Shown here piece by piece: positions 9,648-19,742 of a DNA stretch of 64,000 nucleotides (the first letter of the stretch is position 1; every line of letters begins with the position of its first letter). Under the pieces are notes generated by a model. The model saw only the letters and a program-made list of their open reading frames with translations. It did not search any database and had not been told where the DNA came from. Position numbers and translations under genes: made by a program. Source of the stretch: Rhodothermales bacterium (lineage in GTDB: Bacteria; Bacteroidota; Rhodothermia; Rhodothermales; UBA10348); NCBI GenBank assembly GCA_017643395.1, contig JAEPNP010000001.1:1-64000 (forward strand), given 5' to 3'.

Positions 9648-10100
9648 GTGGGGGTGTGGCGTTGCGGCTCGGCGGGGGCGGCCGCGGCATCGTCCCGGCC
9701 GCCGCGGAGCCTGCAAATTCGGCCGCGAGTGTAATCGGGGGGCGGTATTCCACCTCGGAGGCCAAAAAGTGAACGCAAACATGTAAAACGGGACCGATTT
9801 CCCACTCCGCCGCCAGTTCGCTTCCGCCGCGATGTGGAATATGGGGGCGTTTTTCGTTGTCGGCCCCGGGCGTGAGACGACCCCATCGCCCGGCCAGTCG
9901 GACCGGGACGTGCTGCACCGCCCCGGGCGCCGCCGACCTCATCGCGGCCGGGGCGATCAGAAAGCCGCCCCCCCCCCCCGCGGGCGGGCAGAAACCCGCC
10001 AGCCCCACCACGAGAAACCGCTGCCACCCCCGTCGTATTCTCGGGGAGTTGCCGGATGCCCACGGACCAAGCCCGTCCTCCACCGCGTTTCCAGAGTTGA
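9648..10100. other. Non-coding gap with copies of the GTGGAAT palindrome
   Basis: A GC-rich interval of about 450 bases without a convincing gene. A minus-strand copy of the dispersed 25-bp palindrome lies at 9729-9753. Degenerate relatives are at about 9783-9803 and 9834-9850 (GTGGAAT followed by ATGGGGGCG). A long C run is at about 9968-9979. I see no clear promoter for the gene at 10101. Confidence 0.7.
9729..9753 (-). repeat. Dispersed 25-bp palindromic element, single copy
   Basis: On the minus strand it reads GTGGAAT, 11 nt (ACCGCCCCCCG), ATTACAC. This has the same arms and length as the copies at 718-1075, 9 kb away, and a similar C-rich core. Confidence 0.85.
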
Positions 10101-11048
10101 ATGGAGGGTCACAGCCTATATCTGCGCTACTATCTGACCGGTTTGGTCCGCGAACTGCGGGACAAGCCGGTTTTCCTGTGGGCGCAGGCCGTTGGCTTCA
10201 AGGTGTTGATCGCCCTGGTGCCCTTTCTCCTGCTCGGAACGGGCCTGGTCGGGCTCTTCCTGCAGGCGGACCGACCGTTCTTCTACATCGAGCGGGCGGT
10301 GCGCGACCTCTTCCCTTCCTACGGGGCCGATGAGCTGGTTGCTTTCCTGGCCACACTGGAAGAGTCCTCGGGCCGATTCACCATCATCGGCGGCATTGGC
10401 ATCGTCATCACATCCGTGACGCTGTTCACGACGCTCCGCGTTGTGCTCGACCACATCTTCAACGAGGACTGGCACGAGCAGCGATCCATCCTGCGCGGCT
10501 ATCTGTTTGACCTGCAGATGGCGCTGCAGACCGGATTCCTGCTGCTGGCTTCCGTGGCCGTCACCATCTTCGTGCAGACGGCCGGCAGGTCCGCCCCGGA
10601 CCAACTCGGCGTAGACGGCACGTTCATCGCCGAGCTTTGGGGGGCACTTGCCCAGGGCGCCCTGTACGCCCTGCCGGTGCTGCTCTCGGTGGCGATGTTC
10701 TTTCAGCTCTACTGGTTCATCCCGAAACCCCGCCCACCCAAACGGGCGGCGCTCGCCGGCGCAGTCACGGCAGCGCTACTCTGGGAAGCCGCCAAGACCG
10801 GAGTCACTGTCTATGCCGCGAACTTCGGCTTCGACGGCGGCTGGAGGGCGGCGCTGGACGACACCTTCCTGCTCATCATTCTCGTGGTCCTGTGGGCCTA
10901 TTATTCCGGGCTCGTGATGAGCCTCGGTGCTCTGGTTGCCCTGCTCTACGAGCGCCTGCACCGGGAAGGGCCTGAAGGACTCGCTGCCCCCGAAATCGTT
11001 GTAGAATCTGCCTCCTCCGAAATGGTCACCCATGCGCGGGATCTGTAA
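10101..11048 (+). CDS. YihY/BrkB family inner-membrane protein
   Basis: A 315-residue polytopic protein with about six membrane segments, in the arrangement of the YihY/BrkB (former 'RNase BN') family. Family hallmarks are the early WAQAVGFKVLIALVPFLLL and late KRAALAGAVTAALLWEAAKT, FLLIILVVLWAYYSGLVMSLGA. The biochemical role of the family is not firmly known; recent bacterial work links some members to envelope lipid transport. The last 17 bases overlap the start of the Omp85 gene, so this is the first gene of the envelope operon. Confidence 0.87.
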   Translation: MEGHSLYLRYYLTGLVRELRDKPVFLWAQAVGFKVLIALVPFLLLGTGLVGLFLQADRPFFYIERAVRDLFPSYGADELVAFLATLEESSGRFTIIGGIGIVITSVTLFTTLRVVLDHIFNEDWHEQRSILRGYLFDLQMALQTGFLLLASVAVTIFVQTAGRSAPDQLGVDGTFIAELWGALAQGALYALPVLLSVAMFFQLYWFIPKPRPPKRAALAGAVTAALLWEAAKTGVTVYAANFGFDGGWRAALDDTFLLIILVVLWAYYSGLVMSLGALVALLYERLHREGPEGLAAPEIVVESASSEMVTHARDL

Positions 11049-13176
11049 GCCGACGGGCACTGCACTACTGATCCTTGGTTTGTGGCTGACGCTGGGCACT
11101 CCGCAGGCAGCCCAGGCTCAGGACGCTTTGCGTCTGGTGGATCAGGACACCCGCGTCCGATCCGTGGACTTCCGATTCCTGGGGCGGCATGTCATGGATG
11201 AGGACCAGCTCGCGGCGCAAATCGTCACGCAGGGTCCCTCCTTCGGCGACAGGCTGAAGCGGCGGTTCTCCTTCCTCCCCTTCATCGAGCCCGACTTCCA
11301 CCGATTCGACCCTGTCGAACTGCAGCGGGACATGGCCCGCCTGCGCCGCTACTACGAGCGCAACGGCTTCCTCCGGCCCCGAATCGACTACCCGGCCTCG
11401 CAATTCCGGGATGAAACCAACCGGATCCGGGTCATCATCAACGTGGACGAGGGCCCACCGCTTGCCGTGGCGAGCAAGGACATTCGCACCTCGCACGACA
11501 TCGCCCGCACCGACTCCTCAGCATGGCAGAACCTCCTGGAGCGCGCACCCCTGCAAATCGGCGACCGCTTCACTGAATTCCAGCGCCTGCAGCTGGAGTC
11601 TCGCGTACGCTCGTTCTGGCGCAACCGTGGCTTTGCGTTTGCCGATGTGGCTACCGACTTGCAGGTGGACTCAACCGCCAGCCAGGTCAATCTCTCGTTG
11701 CGCGCGAATCTGGGGCCACCAACTGTCATCGATTCCATCCGGGTCGAGGGTATCGAGTCCGTGGACCGGCATGTAGTGACCCGGGAGCTGCCCTTTTCAC
11801 CAGGGGATACGTTCTCGGAGAATGATCTTGTGGCAGGACAGCGCAGCCTGTTCGGCCTCAATCTCTTCCGGGTTGCCCTGGTTGAGGTACCGGACCAGAC
11901 ACGTGACTCCACCGTCACGGTGCTGGTTCGACTGCGTGAGGCGCGTCCGCGGTACCTCGAGATCCAGACGGGCTACTCCCGTGAGGACGGTCTCGAGGCG
12001 GGTACAACGCTGCGCCACCGGAATTTCCTGGGCGATGCGCGGCAGTTCTCGATTTCGGGATCAGCACAGACGGGCCGACTGGCCACACCGCCGGCAGAGC
12101 GCATTCCCGTCGAAGAGTACACGGCCGGCGTATCGGTCAGTCAGCCCTTCTTCTTCCGGCGCAATCTGTCCCTGACGGTCGGTGTGGACGGCAGCGTGCT
12201 CGACGACCAGAACCAGGACACGCACTATCGCCGCGTGGGCGTCACTCCGTCACTCCTGTACACGGTGCTGCCGTTCCGGGCGGTAACGCTCCAGTACAGG
12301 ATTTCTCAGGCCGAGCCACTGGATCAGAACACATCGCTGGGCCGGTTGGGCATCTTCTCGCGCGATGTGGTTGCGACTTCCGTGACGGCCGGCAGACTCA
12401 ACAACTACCTGAATCCTCGGCGCGGCTGGATTGTGCGCCCATCCGCCGAACTGGCGGGCACGTTGTTGCCCAACGACATCGCCTACCATCGCGGATCGCT
12501 GGACGCATTCGGATACATCCCGATCACGCGCCGAAGCAGTATCGCGGTTACCCTGCGTGTCGGCAGGCTTGTACCGACCGGCCCCAGTCGCGACCAGAAC
12601 GACCCCGATACCGAGTTCCGGTTTGACGACATCCGCTATTACGCCGGCGGGGCGAACGACGTGCGGGGCTGGGGTCTCAACGCCATCGGTCCCCAAATAG
12701 CCCGTGCCGATACCGTCATCGCCAACGCGGACGGTACGTTCGATGTACAGAACGCCCGATTCGAGGCGGTCGGAGGTCTCGGCAAGCTTGCCGGCTCCAT
12801 CGAATTCATCTTCCCGGCTCCTCTGCTGGGCTCGAGTTGGCGGGCGGCAACCTTCGTGGATTTCGGCGGCCTTCCTTCACGCGTCGCCCGCGATGCGGAC
12901 GGTCGCATACTGCTGGATGCCAATCGCCAGCCGCTGGTACGCGACGGCGCCTTTCCGAGCCTGTCTGACCTGCGATGGGCGGCCGGCACAGGACTGCGAC
13001 TGCAGACCCCGGTCGGCGCCGTGCGGCTGGACCTCGCCTACAAGCTGAATCCGAACCAGACGGACCTGCAGAAGCCTGCCGACAGGGTGCTGTTCAATCG
13101 CGGCCTTGCCCCCGAACCGAATGAGCGGCAGTGGCGTCGTCTCAACGTGCACCTGTCCATCACCCGGGCGTTCTGA
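11032..13176 (+). CDS. Omp85-superfamily outer-membrane protein (TamA/BamA-like)
   Basis: 714 residues: signal peptide ending in QAAQAQ, POTRA repeats over roughly residues 40-310 (for example IDSIRVEGIESVDRHVVTRELPFSPGDTFSE), then a D15-type 16-strand barrel ending in LSITRAF. Such proteins insert or translocate outer-membrane proteins or lipids. Because tamB follows immediately (TGATG overlap at 13174-13178), a TamA-like role is more likely than that of the essential BamA, which usually sits near skp/lpxD. The number of POTRA domains needs alignment. Confidence 0.88.
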   Translation: MRGICKPTGTALLILGLWLTLGTPQAAQAQDALRLVDQDTRVRSVDFRFLGRHVMDEDQLAAQIVTQGPSFGDRLKRRFSFLPFIEPDFHRFDPVELQRDMARLRRYYERNGFLRPRIDYPASQFRDETNRIRVIINVDEGPPLAVASKDIRTSHDIARTDSSAWQNLLERAPLQIGDRFTEFQRLQLESRVRSFWRNRGFAFADVATDLQVDSTASQVNLSLRANLGPPTVIDSIRVEGIESVDRHVVTRELPFSPGDTFSENDLVAGQRSLFGLNLFRVALVEVPDQTRDSTVTVLVRLREARPRYLEIQTGYSREDGLEAGTTLRHRNFLGDARQFSISGSAQTGRLATPPAERIPVEEYTAGVSVSQPFFFRRNLSLTVGVDGSVLDDQNQDTHYRRVGVTPSLLYTVLPFRAVTLQYRISQAEPLDQNTSLGRLGIFSRDVVATSVTAGRLNNYLNPRRGWIVRPSAELAGTLLPNDIAYHRGSLDAFGYIPITRRSSIAVTLRVGRLVPTGPSRDQNDPDTEFRFDDIRYYAGGANDVRGWGLNAIGPQIARADTVIANADGTFDVQNARFEAVGGLGKLAGSIEFIFPAPLLGSSWRAATFVDFGGLPSRVARDADGRILLDANRQPLVRDGAFPSLSDLRWAAGTGLRLQTPVGAVRLDLAYKLNPNQTDLQKPADRVLFNRGLAPEPNERQWRRLNVHLSITRAF

Positions 13177-16100
13177 TGACGGAGCAACGCACACCGGGAA
13201 GAGCGCGGCGGTACGCCCGCCGGACGGCCAAGTGGAGCGGGCGTACCGTGGGTGCGGTCCTCCTGCTCATCCTGCTCGCGGTCGGCCTTGTCCAGGCTCC
13301 GCCCGTCAAGTCGTGGGTGGTCAAGAAAGTGCTCTCGGCAGTGAATCCGTACGAGGACGCCCAGCTCACGGTAGACGCCGTTCATGGATCCATCGTACGC
13401 ACGCTTGGCGTGACTGACCTGCGGCTGACGCGCCCCGATGGCAGCGTGCGGGTGAGCGCGGACAGCGTGCGGGTGACCTTTGGCCTGCTGCCGGCCCTGC
13501 TTGGCAAGATTCGCCTCTACGACCTGGATATTGCCGGCCTGTCTGCGACAGCGGCCACGGACACCACGGGAGCCATCGATCTCCTGGCTCCTTTTGCCGG
13601 GGGGGACACAACCAGCGCCGACGTACGGCTGGACCGACTGCGGCTGAGTCGAACCTCCATTGTGGTGGACGACAGCGTCGGGACCTGGGCGGCGGACAAC
13701 CTGTACCTGGACCTGCAGGCGCTGGGTACGCGTCCGGAGCTGCGCCTGCGCATCGACTCTCTGTCCGCCAGGCTGCGTGACCCGGTCTCCGGCGTGCCCG
13801 GCGAGCTCTGGGTGGAAGCCGCGATTGAAGGATCTCGGGTGCGCCTGGACACGCTCTTTCTCGGCACCAGCCGCTCGCTGGTGCGGGCTTCCGGCCGCAT
13901 TGGGGGTGACTCCTGGGCGCCCGACTCCTCCGCATTCACGCTCTTTGCCACACCACTGCACACGGACGACATCAGGCCGCTCTACCCCGCCCTGGCCGGT
14001 GGAGAACTGATCGAACTCGTTGCCCGACTGAACTCAAGGGGCCGGAGCCACAACCTGGTGCTGGATGGCAGCCTCGCGGGAGGGTCCATTCAGGCGGACG
14101 TGACCGCTTCCCTTCCCGAGCCGGGACCGGCCGCGCTCACGGGGTCGGCCGCCATCACGAACCTGGAGCTGGAAAGGCTCTTGCCCGCCGTGAACGATGC
14201 CGCCCCACTGGAACTGCGCGCGGAGGCCGACCTCGCCGGCGAGAACTGGTCTTCCCTAACCGGATCGGCGTCACTGGAGGCGCCGTCCTTCCGATGGGGC
14301 ACCGCGGTGCTGCAAGACCTGGATGTGGATCAGGTCTGGCGGAATGGGGTCGTGCGGCTAGACCTGACGGGCACCATCAATGGCGGCTACACGGAAGTTT
14401 CCGGCACCATGGAGCCCTTTGCTGAGGGGCTGCCGGCCCAACTTCGGGCGACCCTTTCGGGCTGGGATCCGGCCGCGTTCACGGACGATGGACTCTCCGG
14501 CCTGGTGAATGCGCGCGCTTCCCTGAACGGCCGACTCACGGGTGATTCGTGGACACTCGATGCGACCCTGGCCGACACACAATTGGGGCCTTGTGCAGTC
14601 TCCGGGGATGTGGACGCCGGCGCACTGGCGAACCGGCTGAATGCCCGAATTGAACTCAGCGCATGTGAGGGCGGCCTGACCGGGTCGGGACGCTACAACA
14701 CTGCTTCCGGGTCATGGACCCTCGAGCGACTCTCGATGACCGACCTGCCGCTCATGCGTGTCCTCGGAGACACCACCGAGAGCGTGGTGAACGGCACCGT
14801 TACCGCCCGCGGACAAGCGGCCCGGTACGCGGCGCAAGCCGCCCTGGGTGACACGCGGTACGACTCGTATCGGCTCGATTCGCTGGTCGCAGACGTGTCC
14901 GGCGAAGGGGCACGTTGGCAGGCAGTCGGCAGCCTCTGGAGCGGTGGCGGCAGCGCCCGGTTTGATCTCGCCGGAACGGGCGCCGAAGGCACGATCCGGC
15001 AGACAAGCTTCTCGAACCTGGATGCTTCGTACGCGGCGGACCTGGAGGCCCTGCGCACCAATGCCACGGGATCTGTCTCCGGCAGGTTTGGACCCGTCGA
15101 GACCGATCTGGCGGTGGCGCTCGACAGTTCGCGCGTCAACGACCAGTGGATCACTTCGGCCGACGCCGACCTTCGGCTCCGCGGCGACTCGCTTGCCACA
15201 ACGGGTGAGATCGGACTGGGAGACGGTGGCATCTCCTGGCGTGGATCGGGCGCTCCCGGGACCGGTACCGTTGCGTTGGACTCGCTGCAGTTCGCCGGCA
15301 TCAACCTGCAACGCCTGATTCCCGAGGCACCCATAACCAGCCTGTCCGGCAGTGCGCGGGGGACCCTGCGGGACTCCGCAATACAGGCCGAGCTCCTCCT
15401 CGGCGAAGGTTCCGTCAACGGGGTCCGGATTGGCGACGGCCGGGCGACCGTGCGGCACGGCCCGGATTCGTCCAGGGTTGACCTTCGACTCGGAGTGGGC
15501 ACGGGATCCATCACTGCCGCCGGCACCCTGGACGGCGCGGACGATCAGTTCACCGGGCGCCTGGACGTAGCCGACGTCGATGCTCTTCGACTGGCCGGCC
15601 TCGACTCCCTGACATCGAGCCTGTCGACATCGATGACGCTCGCCGGCACAAGGCTCACCTCGCCGTCCCGCAGCGTGAACGGCCAGATCACGTCCCTCGA
15701 GTGGGAGTATGACGATGTGCGGATCGATTCGGCCCGCGGCCAACTGCGTTGGCAGGACGGCGTGCTCGCGGTCGAAAACCTCAGGCTGCGGGGGACCCCG
15801 TTTCGCGCCACCATTGAAGGCCGACTACCCGTCGGAGCCGATGCGGCGGATGAGCGATACACGCTGCAGGCCACGGCCCGCGGCGGCGACGTATCCCCCA
15901 TCACAGCGCTGTTCGGCCAGCAGATCGCAACGGTTGGTGTCGACCTCTCGGTTCGTGGTTCCGGTCGCCCGGGGCAGTTCCAGGTTTCCGCTGAAGGGAC
16001 AGCTCGAGGCTTGCGGGTGGGCGAGCTGAACCTTTCCCGAACCCGCCTGGTGGGCTCCGCAGAGCTTGGCGCAGAACTGAAGCCGCAGGCCGCCAACGTT

Positions 16101-18140
16101 TCGGTCACCGCCAATCAGCTCTCTCTTCCGTCAATATCGGCGGAGACCGCATCGCTCGATCTGACCCTTGCCGACGATTCGTTGTCCCTGGCCGCAGGAC
16201 TCGGCCTGGATGCATCGCAGAGGCTGACCGTTCAGGCTGGGGCCAACACCTCCTTCGACCGCTTCCACATCGAAACGCTGCAGGCGGACCTGCCCGGCGC
16301 CTCCTGGAGCCTGGCTGCCCCTGCGGACGTCGTGTTGGAGGACGGGGTCGAGTTGTCCGGTCTTGTGGTGGAGGCCGACTCCCAGCGCATCGCCGTCGGG
16401 GGATATGCCGGCACGGAAAGCGGCGACGAGATGTACTTCACAGCCTCGAATGTCAGGCTCGACGCGATCGCCGAGCTGTTTGGGTATGCAGGCTTCGGGG
16501 GCGACCTGGACGCAACCCTGAGCCTCACTTCGCAGGGAGACGGCTCCCCGCGTTCGGTGAGCGGCACGATATCCGGCGGACTTCGCCATCGCAGCACGGA
16601 TGTGGGATCGATCGATGCGCGCATCGCCCTTCGCGACCGCATGCTGAACATAGACGGCCGGCTGGTTCACGTGACGGGCTCCGATGCGGTTGTCCGCGGA
16701 TTTGTGCCGTTCTCCCTCTCCGACATCGACCTGTCGGCCCAGCCCGTCAGCCTTCGCATCCAGGCAGAAGACCTGCCGATCGGCTGGTTGCAACCCTTCA
16801 TTGACCCGACGCTCGTGGATGATCTGGGCGGCCGCCTGACCGGCAACGTGCTCATTCGCGGCACCTTCGGGCAGCCCAGGCTGGCTGGAGGCGCGGCGCT
16901 CGAGGACGGCCGCGTCGGCATGCCCGCGCTGGGAACGCAGCGTAGCGGCCTCGTCTACGACAGAGCCAACGTCTACCTCAGTTTCCAGGACGATGCGGTC
17001 CAGGTGGATTCGGCCAGCGTGCGGTCCGGATCGGGCTTCGCGACGGCGTCCGGCACCGTGGCCCTCCAGGACCTCTCGCTTGGAGATTTCAATCTGGCCA
17101 TAGAAGCCGCGGAGTTCCTCGCCATCGAGTCCCCCGAGTATCGCGCCATCGTCGGGGCGGATCTCTCACTTCGAGGCAACACGCAGACCCCGGTGCTCGG
17201 CGGGCAGGTCCGTGTGGTTCAGGGCGAATTCCGACTCACGGATGAGACCTCTGCCGATGCCTTCGAACCGGTCACATTGACGACCGAGGACCTCCTCACC
17301 CTGGAGCAGCGATTCGGGATTCGGCTGAGCGCATCAGACACCACCCAGTTTGACTTCTACGAGGCCATGCGCATCCAGGACCTGCGCGTGGACCTCACCC
17401 GCAACACCTGGCTGCGTTCGTCGGCGAATCCCGCCATGGACATCCAATTCACCGGCAGCCTGGACGTGTCGAAGGCTCCCTTCAGCGACCCGCGGGTTTT
17501 CGGAACGATCGAGGTACTGCCGGAGCGCAGTCGCATCGAGCAGTTTGGCCGGCGGTTTGAAATCGAGAACGGCACGCTGACCTTCAACGGCCCGGCGGAC
17601 GAACCCGACATGAACCTGGCGGCCGTCTACAACGTGCGTTCCAGGGGCAGCAACAGCAATGAAGTGACGATTCGGCTGCAGGCTTCGGGCTCTCCGCAGG
17701 ACCTGACCGTGAGTTTCCAGTCCGATCCCCCCATGGAACTGTCGGATATTGTCTCCTACATCGCGACCGGCCGCCCCGCCAGTGAGAGTCTGCAATTCGG
17801 AGGCACCTCGTCCGAGAACTACCTTAGGTCGGCTGCGGGGCTTGCCGTCGGACCGATTACGGGTCTGGTGGAGAATCTCGCCGGCTCCAACCTTGGTCTG
17901 GATGTCGTTGAGATCGAGCAGGACGAATCTGCAGGGCTCATGCTGACGGCAGGCAAATATGTGTCTCCGCGCTTCTTTGTCTCGGTCAGTCAGCCCATCT
18001 CCCTCACATCCGGTACGGGATCCTCTTCCGACGCCACAGAAGTCACCCTGGAATACGAACTCGTTCGAAGCATACTCATCTCGCTGCTGAGCCGCGGCAC
18101 CGTACTCCGGGTCAATCTCCGGTGGGAGCGCGCATTCTGA
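13176..18140 (+). CDS. tamB: TamB-type (DUF490) inter-membrane bridge protein
   Basis: 1654 residues from the ATG at 13176, which overlaps the stop of the Omp85 gene. A single N-terminal membrane helix at about residues 25-42 is followed by more than 1500 residues of beta-rich AsmA/TamB-like repeats. The conserved C-terminal DUF490 domain includes FGTIEVLPERSRIEQFGRRFEIENG and SDIVSYIATGRP. TamB spans the periplasm as a hydrophobic groove linking the inner membrane to the outer-membrane Omp85 partner, and is implicated in phospholipid transport. Length is at the upper end of the family. Confidence 0.92.
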   Translation: MTEQRTPGRARRYARRTAKWSGRTVGAVLLLILLAVGLVQAPPVKSWVVKKVLSAVNPYEDAQLTVDAVHGSIVRTLGVTDLRLTRPDGSVRVSADSVRVTFGLLPALLGKIRLYDLDIAGLSATAATDTTGAIDLLAPFAGGDTTSADVRLDRLRLSRTSIVVDDSVGTWAADNLYLDLQALGTRPELRLRIDSLSARLRDPVSGVPGELWVEAAIEGSRVRLDTLFLGTSRSLVRASGRIGGDSWAPDSSAFTLFATPLHTDDIRPLYPALAGGELIELVARLNSRGRSHNLVLDGSLAGGSIQADVTASLPEPGPAALTGSAAITNLELERLLPAVNDAAPLELRAEADLAGENWSSLTGSASLEAPSFRWGTAVLQDLDVDQVWRNGVVRLDLTGTINGGYTEVSGTMEPFAEGLPAQLRATLSGWDPAAFTDDGLSGLVNARASLNGRLTGDSWTLDATLADTQLGPCAVSGDVDAGALANRLNARIELSACEGGLTGSGRYNTASGSWTLERLSMTDLPLMRVLGDTTESVVNGTVTARGQAARYAAQAALGDTRYDSYRLDSLVADVSGEGARWQAVGSLWSGGGSARFDLAGTGAEGTIRQTSFSNLDASYAADLEALRTNATGSVSGRFGPVETDLAVALDSSRVNDQWITSADADLRLRGDSLATTGEIGLGDGGISWRGSGAPGTGTVALDSLQFAGINLQRLIPEAPITSLSGSARGTLRDSAIQAELLLGEGSVNGVRIGDGRATVRHGPDSSRVDLRLGVGTGSITAAGTLDGADDQFTGRLDVADVDALRLAGLDSLTSSLSTSMTLAGTRLTSPSRSVNGQITSLEWEYDDVRIDSARGQLRWQDGVLAVENLRLRGTPFRATIEGRLPVGADAADERYTLQATARGGDVSPITALFGQQIATVGVDLSVRGSGRPGQFQVSAEGTARGLRVGELNLSRTRLVGSAELGAELKPQAANVSVTANQLSLPSISAETASLDLTLADDSLSLAAGLGLDASQRLTVQAGANTSFDRFHIETLQADLPGASWSLAAPADVVLEDGVELSGLVVEADSQRIAVGGYAGTESGDEMYFTASNVRLDAIAELFGYAGFGGDLDATLSLTSQGDGSPRSVSGTISGGLRHRSTDVGSIDARIALRDRMLNIDGRLVHVTGSDAVVRGFVPFSLSDIDLSAQPVSLRIQAEDLPIGWLQPFIDPTLVDDLGGRLTGNVLIRGTFGQPRLAGGAALEDGRVGMPALGTQRSGLVYDRANVYLSFQDDAVQVDSASVRSGSGFATASGTVALQDLSLGDFNLAIEAAEFLAIESPEYRAIVGADLSLRGNTQTPVLGGQVRVVQGEFRLTDETSADAFEPVTLTTEDLLTLEQRFGIRLSASDTTQFDFYEAMRIQDLRVDLTRNTWLRSSANPAMDIQFTGSLDVSKAPFSDPRVFGTIEVLPERSRIEQFGRRFEIENGTLTFNGPADEPDMNLAAVYNVRSRGSNSNEVTIRLQASGSPQDLTVSFQSDPPMELSDIVSYIATGRPASESLQFGGTSSENYLRSAAGLAVGPITGLVENLAGSNLGLDVVEIEQDESAGLMLTAGKYVSPRFFVSVSQPISLTSGTGSSSDATEVTLEYELVRSILISLLSRGTVLRVNLRWERAF

Positions 18141-18165
18141 TCATCCTCAAGACATTGCAGGCCTG

Positions 18166-18972
18166 ATGGCACTGCGTCTCACCATACGACCCCAGGACCG
18201 CCGGGAGCATCTGGCGCATTTCCTGGAACGCGTCGGCGAATTCGGTGCGTTTATCGGCACGTTTCTCAAGGACGGATTCCGCCGGCCCTGGGAAGTGCGT
18301 GAACTCCTCCGACAGATGGACGAGGTCGGCACGCGCTCCTTCCTGTTGACCGGTACGACGGGCCTGGCCATCGGGGCCGTGCTCGCCATGCAAAGCCGCG
18401 GCACGCTGGTCCAGTTTGGCGCTGAGGCCATGCTTCCCAACATGCTGGCCCTGTCTGTGATCAAGGAAATCGGGCCGGTGCTGACGTCCCTGGTTCTGGC
18501 GGGACGATTGGGCGCCGGAATCGGTGCGGAGATCGGATCCATGCGGGTCACTGAACAGATTGACGCCATCGAGGTGATGGCCCTCAGGCCCCTCAACTAT
18601 CTGGTCACCACCCGAGTCCTGGCGTGTGTGATCATGTTTCCGGTGCTCACCATCTGGACGGACGCACTGGCACTATTCGGGGGGTATATCGAGTCGCTCC
18701 TGGCTGCGGGCACGGACTGGCGCCTGTTCATAGACACCGCGTTCACGACCATTCGCTTTTCGGACCTGTTCGTGGACACCATGAAGACCTCCATTTTCGG
18801 CGGACTGGTGGGCCTGGTCTCGTGCTTCCTCGGCTTCCACGTTCGTGGTGGCACGCGCGCGGTGGGTCAGGCGGCCATGCAGGCGGTCGTGGCGTCGTCC
18901 GTACTGATCATCCTCGCGGATGTGATTGTGGTGCGCATCTCCCTCCTGCTTTTCGGGGACGTCGCTTCATGA
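18166..18972 (+). CDS. mlaE: MlaE-family ABC transporter permease
   Basis: A 268-residue inner-membrane permease. The MlaE/YrbE signature is clear: EIGPVLTSLVLAGRLGAG, then GAEIGSMRVTEQIDAIEVM. About five or six membrane helices. In the Mla system the permease dimer binds the MlaD ring and moves phospholipid between inner membrane and periplasm. The gene starts 25 bases after tamB and its stop overlaps the start of the ATPase gene (ATGA at 18969-18972). Confidence 0.93.
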   Translation: MALRLTIRPQDRREHLAHFLERVGEFGAFIGTFLKDGFRRPWEVRELLRQMDEVGTRSFLLTGTTGLAIGAVLAMQSRGTLVQFGAEAMLPNMLALSVIKEIGPVLTSLVLAGRLGAGIGAEIGSMRVTEQIDAIEVMALRPLNYLVTTRVLACVIMFPVLTIWTDALALFGGYIESLLAAGTDWRLFIDTAFTTIRFSDLFVDTMKTSIFGGLVGLVSCFLGFHVRGGTRAVGQAAMQAVVASSVLIILADVIVVRISLLLFGDVAS

Positions 18973-19709
18973 GCGCCGAGACCAACGGTCCCGTGGTGCG
19001 CATGATCGATGTGCACAAAGCCTTCGGTGAGAACGTGGTGCTGCGCGGCGTGACAATGGACGTGCCTCACGGACAGACGGTTGCCGTGATGGGCGGCTCC
19101 GGCACCGGCAAGAGCGTGCTCATCAAGCATATCGTGCAGCTTCTGAAGCCGGACCGTGGCGAGATCTGGGTGCGCGACAAACGCATGGATCTCCTGGACG
19201 GGGAAGAGCTCGATGAGGTGCGGCTATCCATCGGCTACCTGTTTCAGGGAGGGGCACTCTTTGACTCGATGTCAGTGGCGGAAAACTTCGACTTCGTGCT
19301 GGATCGGCACACGTCCATGACTCCCGCCGAGCGTGCGGACCGAATCGAAGAATTGCTCACCTGGGTCGGCCTCGTGGACAAGATGTATGCCTGGCCCGCA
19401 GACCTGTCCGGCGGCCAGAAGAAGCGCATCGCCCTCGCGCGCGCCATTGCCCTGAATCCGGACATCATGCTTTTCGATGAGCCCACGACCGGCCTGGACC
19501 CGATATCCGTGCGCATGGTGTCGGATCTGATCGTGCGACTCCGCGAGGAACTCGACATGACGAGCATCGCGATTACCCACGACCTCCTGTGCGCCGAAAT
19601 CGCTGCAGACTACGTCAATTTCCTGCATGAGGGTTCCATTCTGGAGCACGGCACACTGGATGAAGTGCGCCGCTCCGACAAGCCCGAACTCCGAACCTTT
19701 TTTGGATAG
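18969..19709 (+). CDS. mlaF: MlaF-family ABC transporter ATPase
   Basis: 246 residues from the ATG at 18969. Walker A is GGSGTGKS (42-49), the Q-loop is in YLFQGGALFDSMS, the signature is LSGGQKKRIALARAI, and Walker B is IMLFDEPTTGLDP. The YLFQGGALFDS segment is typical of the Mla/Ttg2A group. It powers lipid movement through the MlaE permease. It is translationally coupled to mlaE and precedes mlaD by 33 bases. Confidence 0.94.
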   Translation: MSAETNGPVVRMIDVHKAFGENVVLRGVTMDVPHGQTVAVMGGSGTGKSVLIKHIVQLLKPDRGEIWVRDKRMDLLDGEELDEVRLSIGYLFQGGALFDSMSVAENFDFVLDRHTSMTPAERADRIEELLTWVGLVDKMYAWPADLSGGQKKRIALARAIALNPDIMLFDEPTTGLDPISVRMVSDLIVRLREELDMTSIAITHDLLCAEIAADYVNFLHEGSILEHGTLDEVRRSDKPELRTFFG

Positions 19710-19742
19710 GACGGGTTTGTCCCGCACGCCCATTGACCCACC

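Noticed and set aside
8956-10083. Minus-strand open frame opposite clpX and the following gap
   Set aside because: It runs through the clpX coding region and the terminator and has no recognisable domain.
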